Positions 38,397-49,783 of a stretch of 64,000 bases of DNA are shown here, one piece after another; within the stretch, counting starts at the first letter, position 1, and the number at the start of each line of letters is the position of its first letter. This stretch comes from Impatiens glandulifera (Eukaryota; Streptophyta; Magnoliopsida; Ericales; Balsaminaceae). Below the pieces are notes generated by a model, which was not told the DNA's origin, did no database searches, and saw only the letters and a program-made list of their open reading frames with translations. The position numbers and the translations under genes are program-made. The DNA is taken from positions 22,543,348 to 22,607,347 of the forward strand of contig NC_061870.1 in assembly GCF_907164915.1 (NCBI RefSeq), written 5' to 3'.

Positions 38397-38410
38397 AAAC
38401 CCTAAACCCT
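38397..38410 (+). promoter_or_regulatory. Double telo-box upstream of the methyltransferase gene
   Basis: The sequence aaaccctaaaccct sits about 190 bases before the start codon. AAACCCTA telo-boxes are common in plant promoters of translation and RNA-metabolism genes, which suits the gene downstream. Whether it is functional is inferred. Confidence 0.5.
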
Positions 38411-38590
38411 ACAATCTTTCTTCATCAGCTTCTCTCTAGATAGGGGCACGCATACGTGAGAAAGTCGATGTTATAATCCAATAGATGGGAATCGACGAGT
38501 TTCAGTAAGCTTGGATTAAAGAACCCCCTAAATTAGGAACGCCAACGGAGAAGAAGAGAAAACAGATATATTTATACCCAACAAGACAAA

Positions 38591-40054
38591 ATGGGAATCG
38601 ACAAGAAGCGGAAGAAGATAACCCAAGAGCTAGAAACTCAAGAACCGATAACTTCTGATCCAGCTGAAAATATCGCAACCAACGAAAATCTTAAGAACGG
38701 GAATGAAGGGCCAGATACCCTGCATCCAAATAAGAAGAAGAAGGGTAAAGTGAAAGGGAAAGAGAAAGAAATTGCTATCTATGGGAATTATCGACATTAC
38801 TACGGCTATCGAGTATGCACCTGTTGTCTTTTCCTTGAGTGTAATGATTGTCTTCTTCTTCTTTTTGCTGATTTCATTTGGGTTTCATTGCTTATATAGA
38901 TTGGTCAAGGTTTAGATGAAGACCCTAGGATAAAGGTTATGAAGAAGGAATGGTTTGAAGGAAAGGATTGTCTGGACATTGGATGCAATGCTGGTTCAAT
39001 TACTATTTCCATTGGTTAGTAAAAAAGAAGACTGAATTTTCATTACTTGTTAGTTGTTATTTGTTATCTAATCCTTATCAACTTTGTGCAGCAAGAAAAT
39101 TCGATTGTCGTAGCATCCTTGGAATTGACATTGATGATGGTAAGTAATAATGTTTTCAATAACAACTACAAAGAATTCACAGTTTAAATATGGCATTGAC
39201 ATTGATAATGGTGGTGTTCTCTTTGCTTTGCAGCTCTTGTGAAAGATGCATTCTGGAATCTTAGAAGAATTGTGAATATGATTAAGCAAAAGAATGCAGC
39301 TACTACTACTACTAAAGATCTATTTGATATAGTCTCTTTTCAGAAAGAGAATTTTGTTCAAAGTGCTAAGTCACACGAGAACAAGAGCTATCATACCATT
39401 CTTTGGTAAATTTCAATATTTTCGCATGTATGTATCCTGTTTGTGTTTGACAGTAGTATTGAAATATTTGATCCTAAATTATTGCAGTTTGAGTGTGGCA
39501 AAATGGATACATTTAAATTGGGGTGATGAAGGACTGATAACATTATTCACGAAAGTCTGGAATCTTCTAGAACCGGTAGTTTTGTTGTTTCGTATCTTTA
39601 AATTTTGATTCAAAGTTTCGTTGTAAGAATTTTTGGTGATTGTAAACTTCTTTGTTGTGTCTTTGATAATGAAACACAGGGTGGTATCTTTATTTTGGAA
39701 CCTCAGCCATGGTTATCATACTACAAAAACCGCCTTGTATCCAAGGTATTTGAATGTTTGCTTCTATCCTTGTTTGTTTGAACTTTTGATTCTAATTTAT
39801 TCATGATTTCTGCAGACTACGCAATCTAATTATCATGGTATTAAGATTTGTCCAGAACAATTTCAGGAAATTCTCTTGGACAAGGTCAGTGATAATTTTG
39901 GGTCTGTGTTTGTTTCATTGATAAGTTTCATTGATCAGGTCCTATGTTATTATTATGACTGCAGATTGGATTTAGAACGGTTGAGAACATCAGTGCTGAT
40001 TTACCAAGTAGCAAGTCTGGTTTTAACAGGCCAATTTTAGCATTCACCAAATAG
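38591..40054 (+). CDS. Bin3-type RNA methyltransferase (At5g51130-like)
   Basis: Eight GT-AG exons (38591-38812, 38900-39014, 39092-39139, 39234-39405, 39488-39575, 39680-39745, 39816-39884, 39965-40054) join in frame to 289 aa. Residues 1-65 are a Lys-rich, probably nuclear-targeting tail. [20 protein letters not shown] opens the Bin3 domain. [16 protein letters not shown] is the SAM-binding motif I, GIDIDD motif [18 protein letters not shown] and [14 protein letters not shown] the conserved Bin3 motifs. The family includes the 7SK snRNA 5' gamma-phosphate methyl-capping enzyme (MePCE) and BCDIN3D; plant members are annotated as probable RNA methyltransferases. The substrate in plants is not shown by the sequence. 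No defects seen; the size is normal for plant members. Confidence 0.93.
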
Positions 40055-40132
40055 ATGCAGTTTTGCCATAGAACTTGGATATAAAGTAGCAAATTCGCCT
40101 TTGGCCTGCTTGAACCTGTTTTTGCGAACTCC

Positions 40133-40209
40133 ATGGATCAACAGAAGCTTTTGTTTAGTTCGGTTTATACTTTGGATCAACAGAAGCTTTTGTTTAGTTC
40201 GGTTTATAC
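40133..40209 (+). repeat. 39-bp direct repeat in the 3' flank of the methyltransferase
   Basis: The unit with 'tggatcaacagaagctttt' and 'gtttagttcggtttatact' occurs twice head to tail, about 80 bases after the stop codon, probably within the 3' UTR. Confidence 0.9.
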
Positions 40210-40319
40210 TTTTATCTAAGTCGTGGAGGTTGGTTATTCATGAACTTTAGATTTGTGGGTTATGTTAGACCTTGTTCTATATAGTGGGTTAAATAATTTG
40301 TGGGTTATTTAAAAAGTTA

Positions 40320-41930
40320 TGATTGATGTTGATTTTGAAGAATGAATTATTATTATTTTTTTGGTAAAAAAGTTAAATGATATTAATATATATATTTTTT
40401 TAAATAGTGGAATAAATGATATTTGATTACATTGTGATTATTCTAATAGATAATTCTTTTAATGTCCATCATTTTTTATTCAATTTTTTTCAATATACTT
40501 AATTTTCTATTTACTTTTTTAAAATATCTACTACTCTCTACATTTATTAATTAACTCTAAATTCATTAATTACACATTTCTCTGTATATATTTATTAATT
40601 ATTTAATTTTATAAATATAAATATATATAATTAAAATTAATAATACTTAATTAAATATTTTAAAAAATAAAATATTATATATAAAAATAAAATAATTTAA
40701 TAAATATTAAAATAAAATAAATTATATAAATATTAAATTAAAATATATTATATAAATGATTAAAATAACACCTATTTTATCTATACTTCATTTATAAATA
40801 TAATATATAATAAAAATTAAGCTTATAATTTTTTAACTAATCATTTTTTTTTTTAAATTCTAGATATATTTTAAATTAAATAATTTAACTAAACTTTAAA
40901 CTATAATAAAATAGTATACACTAAAATAAAATACATTATATAAATTAAAATAAAAAATATTTTATCTTTATAATTCAATTTTATTTTATATTTATGTATT
41001 TTATTTTAATGTTTATATAAGGTATATTTATTTGAATTATTTATTTTTATTTTTACTTTATTTTACAAATATAATATATAATTAAAATTAAACCTATAAT
41101 TTTAAATTAACCAATTAAGAATCTATATATATTCTAAATTAAATATTATATACTAAAATAAAATATATTATATAAACGAAATAAAATAAAATATATATTT
41201 TATTTTTGTAATACAATTATATTCATAAAACTTTATTTTATCTTTATGTAATGTATATTTATTTAAATTATTTAATTTAGTATGTTTAGTTTTAATTATA
41301 TATATTATATTTATAAAATTATGTAAACATAAAATATTATTGTTATTTTAATATATTTTATGTTAATATTTATTTAATATATTTTATATTAATATGTAAC
41401 ATATAAATTTTATTTTAATTGAGTATTATTAATTTTAATTATATATATTTTATATTTATAAAATTAAGTAATTAATAATTTTGTAAAGGAATTTATGTAA
41501 TTAGTGAGTTAATTAATTATTTTAAATTATTTTAGACAAGAAATGAGTATTTTAGGATAGTGAATAGAAATGTAGGTATATTGGGAGAAGTTAAATGCAA
41601 ACAAAGCTATTCTTGGTTTAGTTTTGGTTTTGTTTGAATAGAATGAAATCAAGTGAAATTAGTAAGTATAACATGTTCTAATTTGATGTTGAGTGAAAAT
41701 TAAAAATTAGTTTTAAAACTTATAATTTTTATATTAAGTATAACATGTTCTAATTTGAGAGATGAGATCTGTTGTTCTAAAATTTATGTTCCATTTTATA
41801 CCACATTTACAAAATGTAGATTTTTCTTTCTTTCTCTTCATTACTTTTAATTTATTCTTTAAAATAATTAATTTTTGTGAAGGTGCTACATAATATAAAA
41901 TATCATTTGTAACAGCAGATTTGAACCCCT
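40320..41930. other. Extremely AT-rich DNA, no gene seen
   Basis: Nearly pure A/T with repeated 'aaataaaatatattatataaa' motifs in several diverged copies (40660-41470). It looks like decayed tandem or MITE-derived sequence. Confidence 0.55.
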
Positions 41931-41932
41931 AA

Positions 41933-42085
41933 TTTGACCCCACCAAGATAGTCTAGTGATAAGAGTCGTCTGAAAAGTCGTTTTAAGAGACTAAAATGTC
42001 ACGAATTCGATTTCATCTGAAAGCGCTTTGAGTTTAAACGGGGGCATATGGGGTGTCATTCTAGTTTCCCTCTAATTAAAAAAGA
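41933..42085 (+). mobile_element. SINE-like, tRNA-derived repeat
   Basis: The segment contains an A-box-like 'tagtctagtgataagagtcg' and, about 45 bases on, a B-box-like 'cacgaattcgatttc', the spacing of a tRNA-derived RNA polymerase III promoter. A GC-richer body and a short A-rich tail follow. A 'gttctaatttga' motif recurs on both sides (41674, 41747, 42087), but I could not define a single TSD. Confidence 0.5.
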
Positions 42086-42955
42086 TGTTCTAATTTGATG
42101 TTTAGTGAAAATAAAAATAAAAAATTTAAAACTCATAATTTTTAAACAAATTTTGTTTTAGATGGTATAAATAGGAATGACACAAGAATCTCAAAATTGA
42201 GAGTTTAAGTAAAATCGTTGTCAAGTGTAAACTAGTAAATTTTATTTGAAATCGTAAGAATTTAATTTGAAAAAATATTACTTATATATTATTATTTTAT
42301 TTATATATATAATTAAGTATTTTATATTTTTCTAATTTAAAAATTATATATTTAAATAAAATTAATTAAAAAAAATAATAATAAGTAAATAACATTATAA
42401 AAAAATTATATTTATAAAATTAATTATATAAATTTATTTATTAAAATAAATATATATATTTTTTAAATGTAAATCGTATAAAATCATAAAATCGAAATTA
42501 TTTATAAAATTATAAAATCTTATTATAATAAATTTGTAAATTTAAAATAGTAAGAGTTTACATATTTTAGATTTACTTAAAATCAGTCTAGTTAATCTAT
42601 TATAAAATCGTAAAATTTTAAATTTTAAAAGTTAACTCGAGATTTTAACCTTATAATGGGAGGTAGAATCCGATCCAATTGGAGTCGAAATCGAGTCAAT
42701 TCAATACTTATTCGAATAAATATGGACTAATTTAAATTTTTATGATTTATACAATACTTTTACATGCAAACTTTAATAATTTATTTTTTGTAAAAAAAAT
42801 TAAAATCTTTTTTATAAACGTTTTTTTCTCAATATTATGTATAATAAATTAATAATATATAACTTAGTTTTCTGAAATGAATATATATATATATTAAATA
42901 ATTAAATTTTATCTCTAAATTTAATTTTGTTATTATAAAAAAAAACACCTAATAG
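42086..42955. other. AT-rich spacer
   Basis: A/T-dominated sequence with no gene or recognisable element. Confidence 0.55.
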
Positions 42956-43290
42956 ATTAAGCATATATAGTCTGTAAACACACTTAACTAGACACAAAAC
43001 TTGTAGTTTGACGGGTATTAGTCATTACCTCTCAAACAACTTCTTGTTACCGCTAGACTAGAAAAGGGAATAAAAATGAGACAACGGATTAAACATGTAG
43101 CCCGCAAACACACTAAATCATTTAATTAGACGCAAAATTTGTCGTCTGATGGACTCAAATCTAAGACCTCAGGGATGCTAAGAATATCCACCTCTTGTTG
43201 CCGCAAAATTTGGCATCTTACAGGCTCGAACCTAGGACATTTCAATGAGGTTGAGGATATCCACATTTTGTTACAGCTAGACTAGGAGAG
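42956..43290 (-). mobile_element. SINE-like cluster, three diverged units
   Basis: On the minus strand the right unit reads 'tcctagtctagctgtaac' followed by 'ctaggttcgagcctg', A-box and B-box of a tRNA-derived head. Two further units carry the body motif 'gcgtctaattaaatgatt' or a diverged counterpart and end near 'cgggctacatgtttaatc'. The three are arranged in the same orientation and are partly degraded. Confidence 0.5.
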
Positions 43291-43604
43291 GGGATAATTT
43301 TATTATTATATATAAATAGTAATAATATTATTTATTTATTGGGAATAATGATAAATTTAGGACTGTTATTGAAACAATTTTTCAAATTTAGAACTCTCTT
43401 AATATTTATCATTTATAGAACTCTTCTTTCCTTGTTTAATTATATTTAAAACTCTCTCTAACGTCCGTTATTTATTTAACATTATATTGATTTTTTTATT
43501 CCTTTATTATTATTCTAACCTAAAATCTTGGTTTCTTTCTTTTCTTCGTTCGATTCGGCAATCAGCGACCATGACCGACCTTAATCTAATCAAACCAATT
43601 AAAA

Positions 43605-43712
43605 GAAAGTGATAAAGGATCTACATGGTATGATCAACCTGGACGGAGGCAGTTCACAAAGAAAGTGATAAAGGATCTAGATGGTATGATCAACCTAGAC
43701 GGAGACAGTTAT
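43605..43712 (+). repeat. Tandem duplication of about 55 bp
   Basis: Two copies of 'aaagaaagtgataaaggatc' followed by 'tggtatgatcaacct' and 'gacgga', starting near 43602 and 43657. They adjoin the BPI/LBP pseudogene. Confidence 0.85.
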
Positions 43713-43714
43713 AT

Positions 43715-44905
43715 TATCTGTGATAACTATGACAGAAACATATTTGTATCCCCAATCCATAGTAAGAGATGCCCTAGCCCCACCAGAAACAATCAAAACA
43801 AGTCAAGTATCCCCAGGTTGAACATTTAAAGAAGAGACATTAACCTCATAGAGACTAATGTTCGAAAGAGTGAAATAAACAGTACCAATAAAATGTATTT
43901 TGACGACATTCTCGATCTGGGGAAGTTCAAAGGGAATCTAGGCAGAAACTCCATTCTTAATGGACAAATCTTTACCGAAATCGAATGACGCAGAAGCAAC
44001 TCAATGAAAGTAATGATAAAATATGCTGGAAAACAGAAAGCAATAAGAAGTTTATTACAGGAAAGGCATGGGAAATGGTTAGAACAAGAGGATATGAGGT
44101 AGATTGGAAGAATGTGGTATGGTCTTCAAAGATTATTACTCGTCACCAATTTATTCTCTGGCTGGTATACAGGAAAAAGGTTGACAACAAAAGACAGAAT
44201 TCGAAAATACATAAACATATCTGATATCAATTGTGTCCTATGTTCGGGAGTTGAGGAAAGCATAAACCATTTATTTGGGGAATGCTCTTTTGTAATACAA
44301 ATCTGGAGAATGAATGCTGCAAACATGAACATCATCAACTTTCTAGGAATATGGGAAGAAATCCAGGAGTGGATGAAGAATAAAGTAAAAAGAAGATCCT
44401 TCTATGTAAGTATGTTGAAATGCTACTTTGGAGTAGTAATCTACAATATCTGGAAAGAAAGAAATTCAAGAACTCACAGTGGAAGAAGTAGAACCGCTGA
44501 AGATATTTGGAGAGATATAACTTCAGATGGAAATGCACTCATTCAATCCTGGAGAGGAATCGAAATGAATGAAAAAAAATAGAAAGCTCTGCCAGATATG
44601 GGATATTTCGTTTGAGAATGTCACAAGTAGAATAAAAGTAAAAACGTTGTAGGCTCTAATTGATTGTTTGTTGTTTGTAATTCAATTATTTTTTCATTGT
44701 CAAATCTAGAAATTGTCTAGATCTGATCTTAAACTTTTGGGTTTTTTTCACTCTTTTGAATTTTTTTTAATGAAATGTCACTAAGCTATTTTCCCAAAAA
44801 AAAAATCTTTACCGAAATCGATCCCCTTTTTGAACAAATCGACGAAAATAAAGCTTGCGTCGGGGGGATGATTGAGCATGGGTTGTAGAATGCAGAACGT
44901 ATAAG
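43715..44905 (-). pseudogene. BPI/LBP-family protein pseudogene, split by a LINE
   Basis: The minus strand on either side of the LINE joins into one frame: KKGIDFGKDLSIKNGVSA, stop, IPFELPQIENVVKIHFIGTV, then YFTLSNISLYEVNVSSLNVQ, PGDT, stop, LVLIVSGGARASLTMDWGYK. This matches the N-terminal half of plant BPI/LBP proteins (lipid/LPS-binding fold). A hydrophobic, signal-like stretch precedes it near 44870-44905. Two in-frame stops and the LINE mark it as dead, and no C-terminal half was found. The upstream (44890-45240) part is itself duplicated in tandem. Confidence 0.75.
43985..44804 (+). mobile_element. 5'-truncated LINE with 17-bp target duplication
   Basis: Insertion of 820 bp ending in a run of A. 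It is flanked by 'atctttaccgaaatcga' at 43968-43984 and 44805-44821. The coding remnant reads CWKTESNKKFITGKAWEMVR, then (after a frameshift at about 44150) CVLCSGVEESINHLFGECSF and YNIWKERNSRTHSGR. These are the zf-RVT region and C-terminus of an L1-type LINE. The frame ends at 44581 and about 220 bases of 3' UTR follow. Confidence 0.93.
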
Positions 44906-45240
44906 AGGAGGAAGAAGAAGGAGAAGAAGAAGGGAAAAGAGAAGGTAGACGCCATCAAAATTGTTGAGGACGATAGTACTTTTTAAGAGATGTTGATGAA
45001 AAAGAAGTTTAGAATAATAATAAAAAAATAAATAAAAATCAAATTAATGTTAAATAAATAACGGTTATAAGAGGAGGAGGAAGAAGAAGGAGAAGAAGAT
45101 GGGAAAAGAGAAGGTAGGCGCCATCAATATTGTTGAGGACAATAGTACTTTTTAAGAGATGATGAAAACGAAGTTTAGAATAATAATAATAAAATAAATA
45201 AAAATCAAATTAATGTTAAATAAATAACAGACGTTATATG
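44895..45240 (+). repeat. Tandem duplication, unit about 165-170 bp
   Basis: Two copies start 'ataagaggagga' (44899 and 45066) and run through 'gccatcaaaattgttgagga', 'atagtactttttaagagat' and 'atgttaaataaataac'. They lie at the 5' side of the BPI/LBP pseudogene. Confidence 0.85.
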
Positions 45241-45910
45241 GAGTTTTAAATATAATTAAACAAAGAAATAAGAGTTTTATAAATGACAAAATATTAGAAA
45301 CGTCCTAAATTTGAAAAATCGCTCCAACCACATTCTTAAATTTATCATTATTTCCATTAAAATTTATGTTGAAGGTGGGCAAAAATAATCGAAAATCATA
45401 TATTAAATATTTTATATATATTCAAAACAATGAATAATATTAATATATGGCATACAAATAATAGGAAATTAGTAAAAAGCATTAAAAAAAATGTAATGTC
45501 CCATAAAATAAAAAGAATACTAAATTGAAGATGGGGTACGTTATAAAATTTAATTTCAAATACTTTAATATTAAAATTCAAATTGTTTATTCTTCTTTTA
45601 CTATTTAGACACTATTTAGACGTAATAAAATATAACATTAATTTATCTTAGAATAATTTCAATATAAGTGTATAATCGGTTATAACATGATAAATTAAAT
45701 GAAATAAAATCTTTTTTTTTCATTTTCAATCTCAAAATATAATCTCAAAAAATTGTTTAGATAAGCTTTTTTTATTTTATTTTATTATTATTATTTTATT
45801 ACTCTAAAAAAATATAATATATATTTTAAAACATAAATATTTATATATTTGATTAATTCATTTTTTTTTATTATTACTCAATTGCTCTATTATATTATTT
45901 TTTGAAAATT
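45241..45910. other. AT-rich spacer
   Basis: A/T-dominated, no gene. The 'gagttttaaatataattaaa' piece at 45240 and its counterpart near 43430 form a diverged inverted pair around the pseudogene region ('aaatttaggac' / 'gtcctaaatttg'), so the whole block 43330-45355 may once have been one mobile unit. Confidence 0.4.
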
Positions 45911-45914
45911 TAAA

Positions 45915-46139
45915 AATTTTGGGCCTTAAAAAGGGCCCAATTCCATAGGTTAGGTTGCCTTAGTGCCCTTACCCTGGCCTAAGGCTTAATTAACATCATC
46001 ATCTCCATTCTTTTGAATAATTTCCTTATTAATCTCTCTCGATTTCTCTCTTTATCTTTATCTTTCACATTCTCCATCTCTATCCAGTCCACCATTTTTC
46101 GTCTGTTTCTTCTAATCAAGTCTTATTTCAAGAGTTCAG
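45915..46139 (+). promoter_or_regulatory. Orphan promoter and 5'-UTR-like exon
   Basis: 'ttgggcc' and 'gggcccaa' at 45919-45941 are Site II-like elements, typical of plant ribosomal and housekeeping promoters. After 'cctaaggcttaattaac' comes a CT-rich leader-like segment (45990-46139) that ends at a donor-like TTCAG|GTATTT. No coding exon follows for over 2 kb. The first candidate acceptor with an ATG is at 48284-48290, where only about 14 plausible codons follow. It may be the 5' end of a gene broken by transposons. Confidence 0.3.
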
Positions 46140-46456
46140 GTATTTATGATTCCGCTTTATATTGTCTTGATTTATTAATCATTGATATATGTTTAGGATT
46201 CTAGTTCTTCTAGATCATCTAGATTAATGAAATACTTACAATTTAATATCATATCATCTTTATGTGTTAATATTATTAAGATTATGATTATCTTCATCAT
46301 CTCTATGTTAATATATTAATATTATGATTATCTTGATGATATTCACAGTTTCTTTAATTAAAAAAAAAAAAAATTTTAAGTTTGTAGGGTTTGCGCTCAT
46401 TGGTTATTTAAAAAATAAAAATAAAATAAATTTCAGATTTATAGTAAATACATATA

Positions 46457-46457
46457 T

Positions 46458-46497
<40 letters not shown>
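46457..46497. repeat. (TA)n microsatellite
   Basis: About 19 TA units. Confidence 0.95.
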
Positions 46498-46500
<3 letters not shown>

Positions 46501-46689
46501 GATTTTTTTTAACCTTCTATTTCTTCACACTTTTCATATTTTTTTCAAACAATAAGGTGATCTCTCTCAAAATTCTAACTAAGATTATATTTATATGGAA
46601 GAAGTTTATTATTCTAAATAAAATTAATTGAAATAACATGTTACCAAAGTATTATTATTATTAATTGAAATAACATGTTACCAAAGTAT

Positions 46690-48110
46690 TATTATTGTGA
46701 AGGTTGATTTGTTGTGAATTTTAAATGATAATATATTTGTAATTGATACTTTTATATATATTATTGATAAATATGTGATAATTATTTGATTTTTCATGTG
46801 AATAATATTTCGGTCCATAATAATCACTTACAAGTTAATATTTATATTAAAAGCTAAATAAACTAAATTTTAATGGTGTGAGATAATTATTTTTTTGATG
46901 AATACATCTTAAAATAAAATCCTAATTATATATTTTTTTAAATGTGTTTATAATTTTAGTTAATGTTAATTATATTTTTTTAACTAAATAAAAACAATTT
47001 TAAGGACGGAAAAGAAAATGTTTTAATTATTTCGGTTGTATAGATCTAGGCATTGCGTTTTAGATTAATCGACCTACTATTACCGTTGAGGGTACACTAC
47101 TAAAAAACGGACCTTAAAAAGTGGAAAAGATCAAATCACAAGTGTTTGATAATCCATAATCGAGGAATTCCAAAAACATTTAGAGGCAATGTCTCTATAG
47201 TTATTGTTGCTATGGAGTTCATTGAGGATATTTGAAAAATCGATAAAACTGAAATTAGCACACTTTTTTTTAGAGTTTAACCTCAATAAAGAAAAATGAA
47301 ATATTATGGAATACATTATAGAAATGTTTCACATTTTTCAAAATTAAAGTATTTCATCATTTACAAGCCTTATATAAGGGAATACATGATATAAATGTCT
47401 TTAATTTTGAAACAAGATGAGACATTTTCATAATGTACTCCTTTATATTTATTTAATTTTTTTATATTTCATTGAGGTTAAACTCATCAGATTCGTGTTA
47501 ATTTCAAATTTATCGTTTCTCAATTTTTTCAATGAACTCCTTAGCAACAGTAACTTTAGAGATATCACCCATAAATGTTTCTGAAATTCATCGCTTAATG
47601 ATCATGAAACACATGTAATTTGATCTTTCCCACTTTTCAATGTCTCGTTTTTCATCAAAGGTATCCTCAGCCGTAATAGTGGGTTGATCAATCCGAAACG
47701 CAAGGTTTAGATCTATACAATCAAGGATAATTAAAACATTTTATTTCCGATCCTTAAAATTGTTTCCGTTTAGTAATGAATGAAATTAATATTGACCGAT
47801 ATCGAAGATGCAACAAGTTGAACTGAAATCATAAAATACAATTAGTATTTTATATTAAGATCTCAAAACATAATTTAGTGTTTTATATCAACTTGTAAGT
47901 GATAATTTTGTGTGATGATTAAATATTGACAATAAATTATGCAAAATAATAATTTGATCAAAATATTGTTCACATGAAAAACTAAATATTTGTCACATAT
48001 TTATCATTAAATATGTATATAGTTAGGTCGACAATATCGACTTGTCCACACAATATCCACACATGAATTACAAATATACTATTATTTAAAATCCACACCA
48101 AATTAGCATT
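46690..48110. mobile_element. Foldback element / long palindrome, about 1.4 kb
   Basis: Sequences left of about 47370 recur as reverse complement to the right. Examples: 'cggaccttaaaaagtgg' / 'ccacttttcaatgtctcg' (diverged), 'atagatctaggcattgcgtt' / 'aacgcaaggtttagatctat', 'agagtttaacctcaat' / 'attgaggttaaactc', 'ataatcacttacaagtt' / 'aacttgtaagtgataat'. Outer motifs pair 'tgtgaattttaaatgata' with 'ttatttaaaatccacac'. Arms are about 650-700 bases, with diverged sites and small indels. No ORF. The left edge abuts a 37-bp direct repeat (46623-46696). Confidence 0.75.
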
Positions 48111-49700
48111 AGAAAATACTTTACTAGCTTGTTTCAATTTTTATTTTAGAATAATAAGCTCTATACATCTTCATATAATCTCAATTCTTTTCTTTCTAAT
48201 AATTTTAATATAAATAAGTCTAAATGACCCAAAATAATTATAAATTTTTTATAATATTTTTGTTTTTTTATTTATTTTATACAGAAGATGGATAGAGTGG
48301 AACAGAGATTTGAAAGAGTAATGATGTGGCATTGTACATGTCACCTAATAAATAGGACGGGCGTATCAATTTTTCTCTCTTTCATTTTAAATTGTACATG
48401 TCACCAAATTGTATTTAATAATTTCTCTCTCTTAATTCTTTTTTATTTAAATAAATTATTTAATATTTTCCCTTCTTTAATTTTATTATAAAATTATTAT
48501 AAATATTACTTAATTTAAAATTTAAAAAAATAAATTTATAATTTTAACTTAAAATACAAATTATTAATATTTATAATAAATAAAATTCAAATTACTAATC
48601 TTTAACAATATATACATACAAATAAACATTATATAAAAATGAAAGTTATAATATTATTTAGAAGGTAAATTTTAATATATATTTTATAAGAAAATTAAAT
48701 AAAAATAAAAAGAGACTTTTTATTTTTTAAGAGAAATAAGAATGATTTAAAGAAGAGAAATAATAATTTAATATGAATATTTTTTAAGAGAAATAATTCA
48801 AATCATGAATATATATATTTAATTTTTATTTTATATATATTTATATTTATAATTTAATATATATTTTAAAAAATATCTGCATTTATATATTTTATTAATT
48901 TGATTTATTCGTTCTCCTTAATATTATTTATATTAAAAATACATAAATAAATTAATTAATTATTAATCAAAAAAAATAATTAAATTAAAAAAATTAATCA
49001 TAATCATATTTAACTTATTCTTTTTTATATATATGTTTATTAATTTTTACAGTTATTATTTTTAAATATATATATATATATATTAATTTAAATATACAAT
49101 TATAAATTAATATATAAAAGAAGAAAAAAATATAAATAAAGAGAAGAGAGAGAAATTATTAATGAAAAAAAGAGATAAATAAATATATTAAAGAAGACCT
49201 AGTCATCAATCCTAATCACTTTCACACGTCATTCGCTACACTTTCGTTACAATATTTTCACTCTATCATTACTCGATTTGAAAGTTTCTTTGTAACCTTT
49301 TTGGCTAGCCATGTTAGCATTATAATTCTCAGTTTCTTTGATTCTATTTCCATGGCTTCTTTCTTTCTCTCAATTAGGTTTTTTTAGGAGTTATTATTAT
49401 TTTTTAATTTTATTGTTGATAGTTAACTTTTACTTCATCCTATATTTTAGAAATCACTCTTTTCCATATCGCTAAATACATGTTAATATTATTTTTAAAA
49501 CTTTGTAACTTTTTTTTTTCTGGACTTCATACTAGAGTATCTCTGTCCAAAACAAGAAAAGGCTATAAATAAATAGAGTTTGTTGCAACAAAACCATTTA
49601 CATATAACACTAATAGAAGTTTAATTAGGGATTACACAAACACTAAACAAAACATGTCCAAAAAAATTAAAAATAATAGATACATGCTTCTCAACAACTA
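48111..49700. other. AT-rich spacer, no convincing gene
   Basis: 48284-48330 looks like an acceptor followed by ATG (MDRVEQRFERV), then the frame enters repeat-like sequence ('cattgtacatgtcacc' occurs twice). 48420-49200 is almost pure A/T. 49200-49560 is mixed but has no gene; the end may include 3' UTR of the Aux/IAA gene. Confidence 0.4.
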
Positions 49701-49783
49701 ATATGACTATGATCATACCCGTTTGGTTGTTCAAATCGGCCAGATCGATCAAATCCTTTATTACTTCTTCGATAAATCTCTAC

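Noticed and set aside
46324..46512. Plus-strand frame ending in Tyr-Ile repeats
   Set aside because: Product of the TA microsatellite and A/T runs.
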